A model generated the notes under the pieces. The model saw nothing but the letters and a program-made list of their open reading frames with translations, was not told the origin of the DNA and made no database searches. Shown piece by piece: positions 46,895 through 58,270 of a DNA stretch of 64,000 nt. Every line of letters begins with the position of its first letter. Positions within the stretch are counted from its first letter, which is position 1. Location: contig WTPW01000352.1 in the NCBI GenBank assembly GCA_009809945.1, positions 170,739-234,738 of the forward strand, given 5' to 3'. A program made the position numbers and the translations under genes. Source of the stretch: Gigaspora margarita. Lineage: Eukaryota > Glomeromycota > Glomeromycetes > Diversisporales > Gigasporaceae.

Positions 46895-48403
46895 ATGGTA
46901 TTGCAATTTGACTTAGTCCTTAAAAGTCATTTTATTGTTACCATTGTTATTGCTGGCGTATGTACAATGTTTCTTTTTTTAAATCAAAGTTTTCTGAATA
47001 TTTTATTACATCTAATTTTATATATTCAATTTTCAGATTGGTTGGATTATACTACTTGGTAGTGCCGGTGCTATCACATCCTTATATGACCGCGATTACT
47101 TTATTTCTACCTCCAGTGGTTTGATGGCTGCTTTATGGCTTTATGTAATTTATCAAATTGTCATCATAATTAGTCTTTTTATGATTCTTGCAAGTAATAC
47201 TATGATCCATTATCGCTTTACTGTATCCTTCAAAAAATATTTGTTACGTTTGCTTATCACATATATTCACTCACATGTTGAACGAAAAGATTATCCTCAA
47301 CTATTATTCATTATATAGATTCTGTCACTTTTAATTCTCAGTTTTATTTCTAATTGCTTCTTCGCTTATCGTAATGGCCCAATTTTAATCGCTGAAATGA
47401 AAGCTCTTACAGCTGGTACCTGTATACTTGCTATTATTAACGTAATTCTTCTAATTTTCTTTTATTTGATGAGTTAAAATCTAAGTTCAAAATATTCTAA
47501 TTCTATAAATTTTATCAAAACTTTTCTAGCTTTTTTGGATAATTATAATTGGATCAGAAGAAGATTCACCTTTAGTAAAAGCGATTAATGAAACTTATAA
47601 CAATATAAATTTTAATATTTCTCCTACAAATAACAATAACCCAGTTGGTACTCGATTTGTCCCTCAACCATCACCAATGTATACCTCTGACGTTAGAAGT
47701 AATCAATTGAGTGTGGTTATATCACCTATGGAAACATCTTCGCCAATACAATCTAATAAGACCATGTACCTCGCTCAAGCTCCAATGCAAAGTCAATATT
47801 CTACTCCTGTATTACCTTCGACATCTACTCAAGCTCCAATGCAAAGTCAATATTCTACTCCTGTATTACCTTCGACATCTACTCAAGCTTCAATGCAAAG
47901 TCAATATTCTACTGCTGTATTACCTTCGACATCTACTCAAGTTCAACAAGTTGCTTACAATCAAAATTCGACTTCTATTCCGCAATCAATATATATTGGA
48001 AATGAACTGAATTCTAATACTATAACAGATGATGATTATAAGTACAAAGCTAAGGCAATATATGATTGTAAGTTAAATAAATAAGTTTACATTTATAGTG
48101 ATTCTTAATTTTTTCATGTAATTATATAATTATACGTACTAATTTTTTAATAGATCGTGGAAGTCCTGAAGATCGTACCGAGCTTTCGTTTGTCAAAGGC
48201 GATGATCTTGATATTGCTAGTAAAGAGGGTAAATGGTGGCATGCAAGAAAGGCCGATGGTACAACTGGCATTGCTCCAAGTAACTATGTAAGTTATACTA
48301 TTCTAGATATATAATATTTTTACTATTACTATTATTTGTATTAGCATTTTTTATTAATCATTTCTTTTTCATTTACATATAGTTGCAGCTAATATCTGAA
48401 TAA
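46895..48403 (+). CDS. SHO1: SHO1-like osmosensor: four TM segments plus SH3
   Basis: Six exons: 46895-46957, 47037-47222, 47319-47441, 47530-48067, 48154-48287 and 48383-48403. All introns are GT-AG and the joined frame has 354 residues, close to the length of yeast Sho1. Membrane segments lie at about residues 8-33, 50-71, 82-98 and 113-131, with the Sho1-like NTMIHYRF after TM2 and IIGSEEDSPL after TM4. A Ser/Thr/Gln-rich linker holds three 18-residue repeats. The SH3 domain (about 294-350) has YKAKAIYDY, ELSF, KWWHARKADG and IAPSNYLQLISE. In the HOG pathway Sho1 sits in the plasma membrane and its SH3 binds the MAPKK Pbs2. The last three exons and the 3' flank recur in genes A and B downstream. 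Family assignment is firm; the exon structure was deduced by eye. Confidence 0.9.
47779..47940 (+). repeat. Three 54-bp repeats in the SHO1 linker
   Basis: In-frame tandem units encoding APMQSQYSTPVLPSTSTQ. The third has two substitutions (AS, AV). This cytosolic linker would separate membrane and SH3, and its length could vary by unit gain or loss. Confidence 0.95.
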
Positions 48404-48960
48404 AATGAAAAATGATTATGAGTGTGAAAGTGATTGTATTTTTATGAATTTTATGTTTTATGATTCATTATTATTTTTTTTATTATATATTAATATTATA
48501 AACATACATAATTTAAATTTTAAAAGATAAAAATTTTTGTAAATAATCAGTTTATCTTCATATATTATGGACCAAATGAATTAAATAAAATAAATTATTT
48601 ACAATTTTCAAAACCTTTTATTAAAAAGAGAAAATTTGGATAAAAGGATAAATCGCAGCTGAAGGGTATAAGTAAAACTCTTAGTAAAAATTTGCAGAGA
48701 ATTACTATTACTTTCATATAATAAAAATAATATAATTTCAAAAGAAAATTACTAATACTTTCTTTGCAATCTACTAATCAAATTTCAATAATTCTATCAT
48801 TATTAAAATAAGAATAACTTGTTTTACAACTTTTGTTAAAAGTACAAGAGAAGTTCAACTTAATAGAATAAAAACATTTCGTTGTAAGCTATCTATATTC
48901 CAGTATTATAGAAAACTATAATAACATTCGACGATTTTTCAACTAGCATAGCGGTCATTA
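48404..48960. repeat. SHO1 3' flank, duplicated downstream of A and B
   Basis: From about 48480 (TTATAAACATACATAATTT) to about 48945 (CATTCGACGATTTTTC) this matches 51840-52290 and 54180-54580, including TATTATGGACCAAATGAA. It marks the 3' limit of the segment copied with the SH3 exons. Confidence 0.85.
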
Positions 48961-49760
48961 AATTCGATTGGTCAATCTTTGAACGAATTGTTGGTCACGA
49001 ATACAAATTGTACAGAGAAACTGAATACATATTTAAGAGCTAGACCTTTTACTTTATATACTGTCAAAATAATTACGAAAACTGAGGAATAATCATGAGG
49101 GTTAACTATATGGCGTTTTTTTTTTTTAATTTAGTTGTTATACTATATAAGAATCTCTAAAATAAAAGAAATAGCTTTTTTTTTTGTAGTTAGATCTATA
49201 GTAAGCGAGTTTGCTCTCAAGATTGATATTCCATATAGATTATATTTGTTAAACAAAGCTGTAGATTTTAATTTTGATGAAAGTCGAAACTGGGTTCAAA
49301 TTTTGTAATCTTAAATCTAATAAGTAAAACTGAAAACTTTTCGAAATTATTGAAAGATAGGTTTGCAGTTCATACACGCATCTAATAGATCGTTATTTAA
49401 AAATTTAAGATATCGATGTTTTTTTTTAAATCTAATCGAATTATATGCATGGTAATGACTATTAGCTAAAATAATAGATTATTGTAAATTATTAAAATTT
49501 AAAAAATATATCTTTTATTTAATTAATTAATTAATACTGCTATATTTTGCGAAATCTTTTACTTTGTGTTCGTTTTATTAGCCAATCAGATCTTGTAAAA
49601 TCACAAAATGATTAACCAATCGGAATGAAAGCCCTTCAACAGCGGTTTACATTAAATAATTTTCTAGATTTCTCACACCGAATTCTCGCGGAACAAGGAA
49701 ACCAATAAATAAAAGCAAAATTAAATCTAGAAATATAACAATAATTCCTTTTGCATATGC

Positions 49761-49820
49761 CACATTACATAATATTGTACAATAAATCATGTAAATTGTG
49801 CCACGATATATCTTATAAAA
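49761..49820 (+). promoter_or_regulatory. Conserved promoter block of gene A
   Basis: CACATTACA, then spaced GTACAAT and TGTAAATT words, then CTTATAAAA ending 35 bp before the ATG. The same order occurs before B and C. Confidence 0.6.
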
Positions 49821-49855
49821 ACTACAATACACAAATCAATTAAACCCTTTTCAAA

Positions 49856-51874
49856 ATGTCGAAAATAGAAATTAAATTACTTAAACATTTCTCTAAGGAT
49901 TTCGCACAACTTCTTAAAACTGGATATGAACACAATGTTGTAATTAAAATTGGAGAACAAATTTTTAAATTACATTCATTAATTTTATATCAACGTTCAT
50001 CATTCTTTCGTCAAGAATTATCAACCAAAATTAAAAATAATAATCTTATTGAAATTACTTTAACTAATATTTCTGTCGAAGTTTTTGAAATTTTAATTAA
50101 GTAAGGATTTTATAATTAGGATTTACTGGAGGAGAAATTCACCAACATGTGTTTTTTTGAATTTATAATAAAAAGATTTGTTATGAAATTTTAAGTGAAA
50201 ATTAAGAACTAGAATTAAAGTTTGAGTTATTGTAATATAAATACTAGTAATTTAACCATTTTTAAGATAAGAAGTAACATACCTGGTGAATTTCATCTCT
50301 AGTAAGCTAAAATCATCTTTATAGTTAAATATTAATTAAAGTCTTTTAACTTAGATATATTTACACTGGTATAATTCCGTTAGAAAAGGTTGAATCATCT
50401 ACTATATTTGATCTTTTGATTTCATCTAAAAAATTAGGTCTAGCTGAATTAGTTGAATACATTCAGTCTTATCTTATTAATAATAAACATCTTGGCTTCG
50501 ATTAAACTTTACCCATGTATATTCTGCCAGTTTTCAAGATAATGATTTTAAGGCCTTACAAACTTTTTGCATTGATATCATTGCAAAACACCTTAAACTA
50601 ATTTTTGATTCTGATGACTTTACTTTTATTCAAGTAAATACGTTGATAACTCTTTTAAAACGAGATGATTTACAAATAGAAGAATCAGAAATTTGGGATA
50701 AGGTTATTCAATGGGGAAAAGAACAAACTCCAGGTTTACCTACAGATCTCAAACAATGGACTGAAAAGAATTTTGTTGATTTAAAAACTACACTTGATCA
50801 ATGTATTCCTTTAATTCGGTTTTTTCAAATGTCTGGAAAAGATATTGTAACAAAAGTTAAACCTTATCGACAAATTCTTGGGCTAAACTTATGGGATGAT
50901 ATTACTACAAAAATTATGGATTCTAATGCATCTATTTCTTCAACTATCTTACCTGCCCGTAAAAAAATTCAAGTCCAACTTCCTGTCCGTGAAGCTCCCT
51001 TTGTTGATCCAATTAATATTAATTATGAACAAAATGAACAAAATGAACAAAATTCTGATACTAAAGTATATAATTATAAATACAAAGCTATAGCATTACA
51101 TGATTGTAAGTTAAAATAAATAAGTTTACATTTATTAATCTGTTCAGTGTTATTATAGGTGCTAATCTTTTAATTTTCATTTTAAATAGATCGTGGAAGT
51201 CCTGAAGATCGTACCGAGCTTTCGTTTGCCAAAGGTGAATATTTTGACATTGCTAATAAAGAGTGTAAATGGTGGAATGCAAGAAAGGCCGATGGTACAA
51301 CTGGCATTGTTCCAGGTAATTATGTAAGTTGTACTATTCTATATATATAATATCTTTACTATTACTGTTGCTGTATTAGCATTTTTTTATTTCTTCCTAT
51401 TAATGATTTTCTTTTTCATTTCATATAGATGCAGATAATTGATACAAGAATATATGATGGTTATAAATACAAAGCTATGGCATTATATGATTGTAAGCTA
51501 AAATAAATAAGTTTACATTTATTAATCTGTTCTGTGTTATAATACGTGTTAATCTTTTAATTTTCATTTTAATAGATCGTGGAAGACAAGAATATCGTAC
51601 CGAGCTTTCGTTTGCCAAAGGTGAATATCTTGACATTGCTAGTAAAAAGGGTAGTTGGTGGAAAGCAAGAAAGGCAGATGGTACGACTGGCTTTGTTCCA
51701 AATAACTATGTAAGTTATATTATTTTTAGATATATAATATCTTTACTATTACTGTTGCTGTATTAGCATTTTTTTATCTCTTCCTATTAATCTTTTTTTT
51801 TTCATTTCATATAGATGCAGATAATAAATACAAGTAATTTTAATTTTAAAATGATAAAATATTTTTGTAAATAA
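49856..51874 (+). CDS. Gene A: BTB-BACK-SH3-SH3, one frameshift in BACK
   Basis: Exons 49856-50100, 50355-51105, 51190-51323, 51429-51492, 51576-51709 and 51815-51874. BTB spans exon 1 into exon 2 (HSLILYQRSSFFR, then YIYTGI). BACK follows to VQLPVREAP. Next comes a short NYEQNEQNEQ linker and, instead of TLDc, two SH3 domains whose splice sites match SHO1: exon 3 reads RGSPEDRTELSFAKG and KWWNARKADGTTGIVPGNY; exon 5 reads RGRQEYRTELSF and WWKARKADGTTGFVPNNY. Relative to B and C one base is missing near 50488 (AATAAACATC), putting BTB and the rest in different frames. Everything else is open, so it is a recent lesion or a sequence error. The last exon reads past the usual LQLISE stop into former 3' UTR, ending MIKYFCK. 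Confidence 0.82.
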
Positions 51875-52300
51875 TCAGTTTATCTTTATATATTATGGAC
51901 CAAATGAATTAAATAAAATAAAATTATTTACAATTTTCAAAGCCCATATTATTAAAAAGAGAAAATTTGGTTAAGGGGTAAAACGCAGCTAATAGGTATA
52001 AAGCTAATAGTAAAAATCGATGGAGAATTACTATTACTTTCATATAATGATGGAATGTTGAAAGTTTCTGACGATAAGTAAAAAAACACAGTTTCGAAAA
52101 GAAAATTACTAATACTTCGCAATCAATTAATCATATTTCAATAATTTATCACCATTAAACAGGAATAGCTTCCTATATAACTTTTGTTAAATTAAAAGGA
52201 AGTTTACTTAGTAGAATAAAAGTTTTCGCTATAAACTAGCCGCATTCCAGCATGATAGAAAAGTAAAATAATTTTCGACAATTTTTACTATGAAAATTTA
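51875..52300. repeat. Duplicated SHO1-type 3' flank after gene A
   Basis: Shares TATTATGGACCAAATGAA, TTACTATTACTTTCATATAA and the end near TTTTCGACAATTTTTA with the SHO1 flank. No gene. Confidence 0.8.
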
Positions 52301-52392
52301 CTATTTTTTTATACCCGTCAACTGCGATTTACCTCATACAGCGCGTAATTGAGACACCAAGAAATAAATTATTTAATTACTTTTGCATAAGC

Positions 52393-52450
52393 ACGTTACA
52401 CCATACAATTACTGTAAAATTATTGTACCACATTAGTATCCTTATAAAAA
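52393..52450 (+). promoter_or_regulatory. Conserved promoter block of gene B
   Basis: CACGTTACACCATACAATT, TGTAAAATTATTGTACCAC, then CCTTATAAAAA 30 bp before the family start codon. Because the TATA-like box covers 52443-52449, the upstream in-frame ATG at 52423 is unlikely to be the start. Confidence 0.6.
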
Positions 52451-52479
52451 TTATGCCGATGACGGATACACCACTTCAA

Positions 52480-54090
52480 ATGTCGGAAATAGGAGCTAAA
52501 TTACTTGAAAGTTTCTCTAATGATTTCGCACAACTTCTTGAAACTGAATATGAATACAATGTTATAATTAAAATTGGAGAACAAATTTTTAAATTACATT
52601 CATTAGTTTTATATCAACGTTCATCATTCTTTCGTCAAGAATTATCAACCAAAACTAAAAATAATAATCTTATTGAAATTACTTTGACTAATATTTCTGT
52701 AGACACTTTTAAAATTTTAATTAAGTAAGCGATTTATTTTTATAATAAAATTATAGTTAGAGGTGTAGCCATTTTTGAAAAATAACTGCCTGGTGAATTT
52801 CATCTCTAATAAGCTGAATCGTCCTTATAATTAAATACTAATTAATAAAATTTTTTTTAATTTAGATATATTTACACGGGTACAATTCCATTAGAAAATA
52901 TTGAATCATCTACTATATTTGATCTTTTAGTTTCATCTAGTAAATTTGGTTTAACAGAATTAGTTGAATATATTCAGTCTTATCTTATTAATAACAAAGC
53001 ATCTTGGCTTCGATTAAAATTTACCCAAGTTTATTCTGCCAGTTTTCAAGATAATAATTTTAAGGCTTTACAAACCTTTTGCACTGATATCCTTGCAAAA
53101 CATCCTAACCTAATTTTTGATTCTGATGATTTTAATTTTATTCAAGTAAATGCGTTGATAGCTCTTTTAAAACGAGATGATTTACAAATAGAAGAATCAG
53201 AAATTTGGGATAAACTTATTAAATGGGGAAAAGCACAAACTCCAGGTTTGCCTACAGATCTCAAACAATGGAATGAAAAGAATTTTTTAGATTTAAAAAC
53301 TACACTTGATCAATGTATTCCTTTAATTCGGTATTTTCAAATTTCTGGAAAAGATATTGTGGCAAAAGTTAAACCTTATCGACAAATTCTTGGAGTAAAC
53401 TTATGGGATGACATTACTACAAAACTTATGGATCCTAATGCATCTATATCTTCAACTATTTTACCTGCCCGTAAAAAAATCCCCGTTCAACTTCCTGTCC
53501 GTGAAGTTCCCGTTGTTAAACCATTTATTAATTATGAACAAAATGAACAGAATTTTAGAGTAGATGTTAATCCATTTAAAGATTTTAATAATTTTAATCA
53601 AATTTATGAACAAAATGAACAAAAATCTGATTTTATAGTAAATAAAATTAATCCATTTAATATTAATTATGAACAAAAAGAACAAAATTCTGATACTAGA
53701 GTTCATGATGGTTATAAATACAAAGCTAAGGCATTATATGATTGTAAGCTAAATAAATAAGTTTCATTTATCATTGTTATTAATCTGTTCCGAGTTATTA
53801 TACATCATTAATTTTCATTTTAATAGATTATGGAAGTCCAGAAGATCCTACCGAGCTTTCGTTTGTCAAAGGTGAATATCTTGACATTGCTAATAAAGAG
53901 TTTAAATGGTGGAATGCAAGGAAGGCCGATGGTACAACTGGTATTGCTCCAAGCAACTATGTAAGTTATACTATTTTAGATATATAATATATTTACTATT
54001 ATTGTTAATTTATTAGCATTTTTTTTTTTTATTTCTTCCTATTAATCGTTTCTTTTTCATTTCATACAGTTGCAGCTAATATCTGAATAA
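52480..54090 (+). CDS. Gene B: BTB-BACK-SH3 chimera, intact
   Basis: Exons 52480-52724, 52866-53743, 53827-53960 and 54070-54090; all junctions GT-AG; 425 residues without a break. BTB (FSNDFAQLL, HSLVLYQRSSFFR, then YIYTGTIPLENIE) and BACK (IQSYLINNKASWLRL, LLKRDDLQIEESEIWDK, CIPLIRYFQISGK) match genes C and E. After the PARKKIPVQLPVRE linker, TLDc is absent. Instead there is an Asn/Gln-rich stretch with three NYEQNEQ-type repeats and NPF motifs, then YKYKAKALYDYYGSPEDPTE, WWNARKADGTTGIAPSNY and the terminal LQLISE, the same ending and exon phases as SHO1. The SH3 ligand-binding residues (ALYDY, WW, PSNY) are all kept, so the domain should fold and bind a proline-rich ligand. ATG 52480 is chosen because all paralogues start there. 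Confidence 0.92.
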
Positions 54091-54580
54091 AATTTAAAAA
54101 TGATTATGAGAATGACTGAGTTTATATTAATTGTATGCTTTATGTTTCATTCTTTTTTTTTTTTTTTTATATTAATTTTATAAACATACGTAATTTAAAT
54201 TTTAAAATGATAAAATATTTTTTGAAATATCAATTTATTTTTATATATTATGGACCAAATGAAATAAAATAATAAATTATTTACAATTTTCAAAACCATA
54301 TTATTAAAAAGAGAAAATTTAGTTAAGGGGTCTAATAGTAAAAATCGGTGGAGAATTGCTATTACTTTCATATAATAAAATAATATAGTTTCGAAAAGAA
54401 AATGGTTAATACTTTCTTTACAATCTACTAATCAAATTTCAAAAATTCGACATTATTAAAATAAGAATAATTTGCTTTACAACTTTTGTTAAAAGTACAA
54501 GAGAAGTTTACTTAATAGAATAAACCTTTTCGTTGTATTCCAGTATAATAGAAACATTATAATAACTTTCGACAATGTTT
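54091..54580. repeat. Duplicated SHO1-type 3' flank after gene B
   Basis: Third copy of the flank (TTATGGACCAAATGAAATAA, TTTCGACAATGTTTATTATG). After it, 54610-54900 resembles the upstream side of gene A (ATTTTCTAGATTTCTCA). Confidence 0.8.
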
Positions 54581-54902
54581 ATTATGTATTTTACTCCCTT
54601 CAACTGCGATTTACCTTGACTAATTTTCTAGATTTCTCATAAAGTATTTTTGCGGAATAAAGCGACAGTTCCTACTTATGTGAATGTGTTACAAATTGAT
54701 TGGATGAATTATTTCGCTTTTGATGGATCAACGTGATACGATTGGTGCAATTTCACGTGGTGCGACCGGACAAACAAACAAACATTTATTTTCATTTTAC
54801 ACAAAAATATAGTGCCCTTCGCTTCGCTTCGGACAAATTATTGAAATGTAATGCAGTAATAGAAACCAATAATTAAATCTAGAAGCATAATTTTGCATAC
54901 GC

Positions 54903-54960
54903 CACATTACACAGTACTGTACCATGTAAAATTATTGTATTACGTTATATCCTTATAAAA
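54903..54960 (+). promoter_or_regulatory. Conserved promoter block of gene C
   Basis: CACATTACACAGTACTGTAC, ATGTAAAATTATTGTATTAC, then TCCTTATAAAA, ending 43 bp before the ATG. Confidence 0.6.
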
Positions 54961-55003
54961 ACTATGAACTATGATACACAAAATCAGTTAAAAACCTTTT
55001 CAA

Positions 55004-56715
55004 ATGTCGGAAATTGAAGCTAAATTACTTAAACGTTTCTCTAATGATTTCGCACAACTTCTTGAAACTGAACATGAATACAATGTTATAATTAAAATTG
55101 GAGAACAAAATTTTAAACTACATTCATTAGTTTTATATCAACGTTCATCATTCTTTCGTCAAGCATTATCAACCAAAACTAAAAGGAATAGTCTTATTGA
55201 AATTACTTTAACTAATATATCTGTCGAAGTTTTTGAAATTTTAATTAAGTAAGCGATTAATTTTATAATAAAATTATAGTTAGAAGTGAAATTCATCAAT
55301 ATATGCTTCAAAATTTTAAATTTAATACTAAAAGTGGAATTAATGCTTTGGTGTGATGTGAAAGTTTTAGATTTTTACATAGTTATAGTATTGTACTATA
55401 AATATCAATAACTTTAACCATTTTTGAAAAAATAGCTACCTGGTGAATTTCGTCTCTAATGAGTTGAATCGTCCTTGTTATTAAAATACTAATAATGATC
55501 TTTTAATTTAGATATATTTACACGGGTATAATTCCCTTAGAAAATATTGAAACATCTACTATATTTGATCTTTTAATTCCATCCAATAAATTTTGTTTAG
55601 CAGAATTAGTTGAATATATTCAATCTTATCTTATTGATAACAAAGCATCTTGGCTTCGACTAAAATTTACCCAAGTTTATTCTATCAGTTTCCAAGATGA
55701 TAATTTTAACGCTTTGCAAAGTTTTTGCACTGATATCCTTGCAAAACATCCTAACCTAATTTTTGATTCTGATGATTTTACTTCTATTCATGAAAATGCG
55801 TTAATAACTCTTTTAAAACGATATGATTTACAAATAGAAGAATCAGAAATTTGGGATAAAGTTATTCAATGGGGAAAAGTACAAACTCCTGATCTGCCTT
55901 CTGATTTGAATCAAAGGACTGATAAGAATTTTTTAGATTTAAAGACTACACTTGGAAAATGTATTCCTTTAATTCGATATTTTCAAATGTCTGGAAAAGA
56001 TATTTTGGCAAAGGTTAAACCTTATCGACAAATTCTTGGATTAAACTTATGGGATGATATTACGGCAAAAATTATGGATCCTGATGCATCCATTTCTTCA
56101 ACTGTCTTGCCAGCTCGTAAAAAATTTCCTGTTCAACCTCCTGCTCGTAAAAAAGTTGTTGTTCCACCCCCTGTCCGTAAAATTTACTTTAATCCATCGT
56201 CTATTATTACTCATGAACATTTTGCAGAGATTTCATCTTGGATTGATCGTAATTCATCAATCTATGAAATTACAAAAATACCTTATAAATTTAATTTACT
56301 TCTTAGAGGAAGTAAAAATGGATTTACTCTTGAAACATTTCATCGATTATGCGATAATATACCTGGCACCGTGGTTATTATAAAAATTAATGGTACAAAC
56401 GAAATACTTGGTGGATATAATCCATTAGTCTGGACGTCTAATAATTCACATAAATGGTCTATTACAACTGATAGTTTTATTTTTTCATTGAAAAGCCAAA
56501 AATTACCAAATTCTATATTTAGTAGAATTATACATTCAACTAAAGTAATTGGATGTTATTACTGTTTTGGTCCAATTTTTGGTAATCATTTCTATATGGC
56601 GTCTAATGGTTGGACTTATAAACATAAAAATGCGTTTTATGAAAAACGTCTTAGGAAGGATTTTGTAGCTCCTTTAATTGATGAATTTGAAGTATTTCAA
56701 GTCGTGAAAATTTGA
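55004..56715 (+). CDS. Gene C: BTB-BACK-TLDc protein, intact
   Basis: Exons 55004-55248 and 55512-56715, intron 55249-55511 in the family position; 482 residues. BTB: FSNDFAQLLETEHEYNVII, HSLVLYQRSSFFRQ, YIYTGIIPLENIE. BACK: IQSYLIDNKASWLRL to IRYFQMSGKDIL. The linker carries three related PVRK / PARK blocks rich in Pro and Lys (about residues 285-305). TLDc: HEHFAEISSWID, FNLLLRGSKNGFT, GGYNPLVW, TDSFIFSL, GPIFGNHFYM, DEFEVFQV. This is the complete ancestral architecture that genes A and B have lost and is the best reference for them. Same strand and promoter block as A and B. Role likely similar to gene E. Confidence 0.93.
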
Positions 56716-57128
56716 TTTAAATTTTAATCATAGATGTAGAGAACTTTCTCTAAAATATATTTATTTAGAACAAATTATAATTGTACATTTTATAGAGATA
56801 ATTTTCTTAGTGCTAATTAGAGACTGAGGCTAAGGGTGTTCCCAAGCAACACCCTTCAGTGTTATTTGATAGTGAATGGATTATGCACAGTTATTACAAT
56901 TGATCGAAATAATGATCGCGATTATTGCTTGAGCAAATAATGAAACATTTGAATGCTAAAATTTTTTTATAAAAATGAAATTGCTGAGATAATAAATATT
57001 GGCAAGTTTTGCTCTTTGAGTTTATATTTTTGCATGTTAGATAGTAAGGCATGTTTTAAACGTGATCTTATTATTATAATGACGCATGTTAGTACGCATG
57101 TTATGCAAAACGACTTAAATCTAATAAT

Positions 57129-57250
57129 TCTAATCCTTTAATTGATAAATTTGATGTATTTGAAATCCTGAAAACTGTACTGAAATTTAAATCATAATTA
57201 TAGATGCAGAAAACCTTCTTTAAATACATTTATTTATGTATGGGTCGAAT
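57129..57250 (+). pseudogene. TLDc tail remnant
   Basis: CCTTTAATTGATAAATTTGA at 57135 with the following bases encodes LIDKFDVFEILKT, and the next 60 bp match the 3' UTR of gene C. Nothing of the preceding TLDc survives. It is the last trace of a further tandem copy. Confidence 0.8.
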
Positions 57251-57403
57251 GTCTAGTCGGTACATTATGATTATTAAAATGATTATAAAATTTATATAAA
57301 AACTGATAAGACCCATAAAGTAAACTATATGAAAAACTGCACGTGTAACTTCAATGATCAAATAATATATTTTCATTTATTTGTCCTATCTCTAAACTTT
57401 CAA

Positions 57404-58270
57404 ACGTCGCAAAATATTCAATTACTTAAACGTTTCTCCAAGATTTTGTTCAATTACTTGAACTGAATATGATTATTAAAGTTGGTGAACATGTTTTAAA
57501 TTACATTCTTTAGCATTATTTCAACGTTCATTTTTGAAAATTACACGTCTGATAAATTTTACTTATAGTTAATATATTAAATAAAAACTCCTTGATTAAA
57601 TTATATTTAATTAGCACATTTTATTAGAAAAAGGTTGAACCATTTAATATATATTATCTTTTAATTTCATTTAATATATTTAATCTTTAGTTTTTTTTCA
57701 ATAAATTAAATCTAGCAGAATTAGTTAAAAACATTCAGTCTTATCTTATTGATAACGAAGCATAATGGATTCGATTAAAATTTGCCAAGTTTAGACGATA
57801 TAACCCTTTTATATTACTATCCTTGCGAAACAATCTAACCTAGAATAATCTGAATTTTAGAATAAGGTTATTCAATGGAAAGTTAAACCTTAAGATAATT
57901 TCTTAGAATAAATTTTTAGGATGATATTACGACGAAGATTTACTTCATAAATTTTGAGGATGATATTACGACGAAAATTTACTTCATAAAAGTAATTATA
58001 ATCGTGACTGCAGAGATTTCATCTTAAATGTGCCATTAATCCACTTTACAAGTTTAATTTACTTCTAAAGAAAGAACGTATGGATTTTATTCTTAAATTA
58101 TTTCATGGGTAATTTCATAAATTATATGATAATATATCTGGTACTTTTGCTGCTATAATGGTTATGAACAAACGAAAACCTTGGTAGATATAATCCGTTA
58201 ATCTAGTTAACATATAAACTAAATAGGTAAAAAAAAAAAATAATAGTTTCATTTTTCATTGAAAACTATA
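57404..58270 (+). pseudogene. Degenerate BTB-BACK-TLDc copy
   Basis: The start codon has become ACG (57404). Pieces of exon 1 (CAATTACTTAAACGTTTCTC), exon 2 (GAATTAGTTAAAAACATTCA, TCTTATCTTATTGATAACGA) and TLDc (a decayed FNLLL block, then a GRYNPL block near 58185) remain in the right order with many deletions and stops. Not a functional gene. Confidence 0.82.

Noticed and set aside
52423..52479. Upstream start for gene B
   Set aside because: The TATA-like box at 52443 lies inside it and no paralogue has the extension.
53461..53706. Antisense frame in gene B
   Set aside because: Shadow of the Asn/Gln-rich linker exon.
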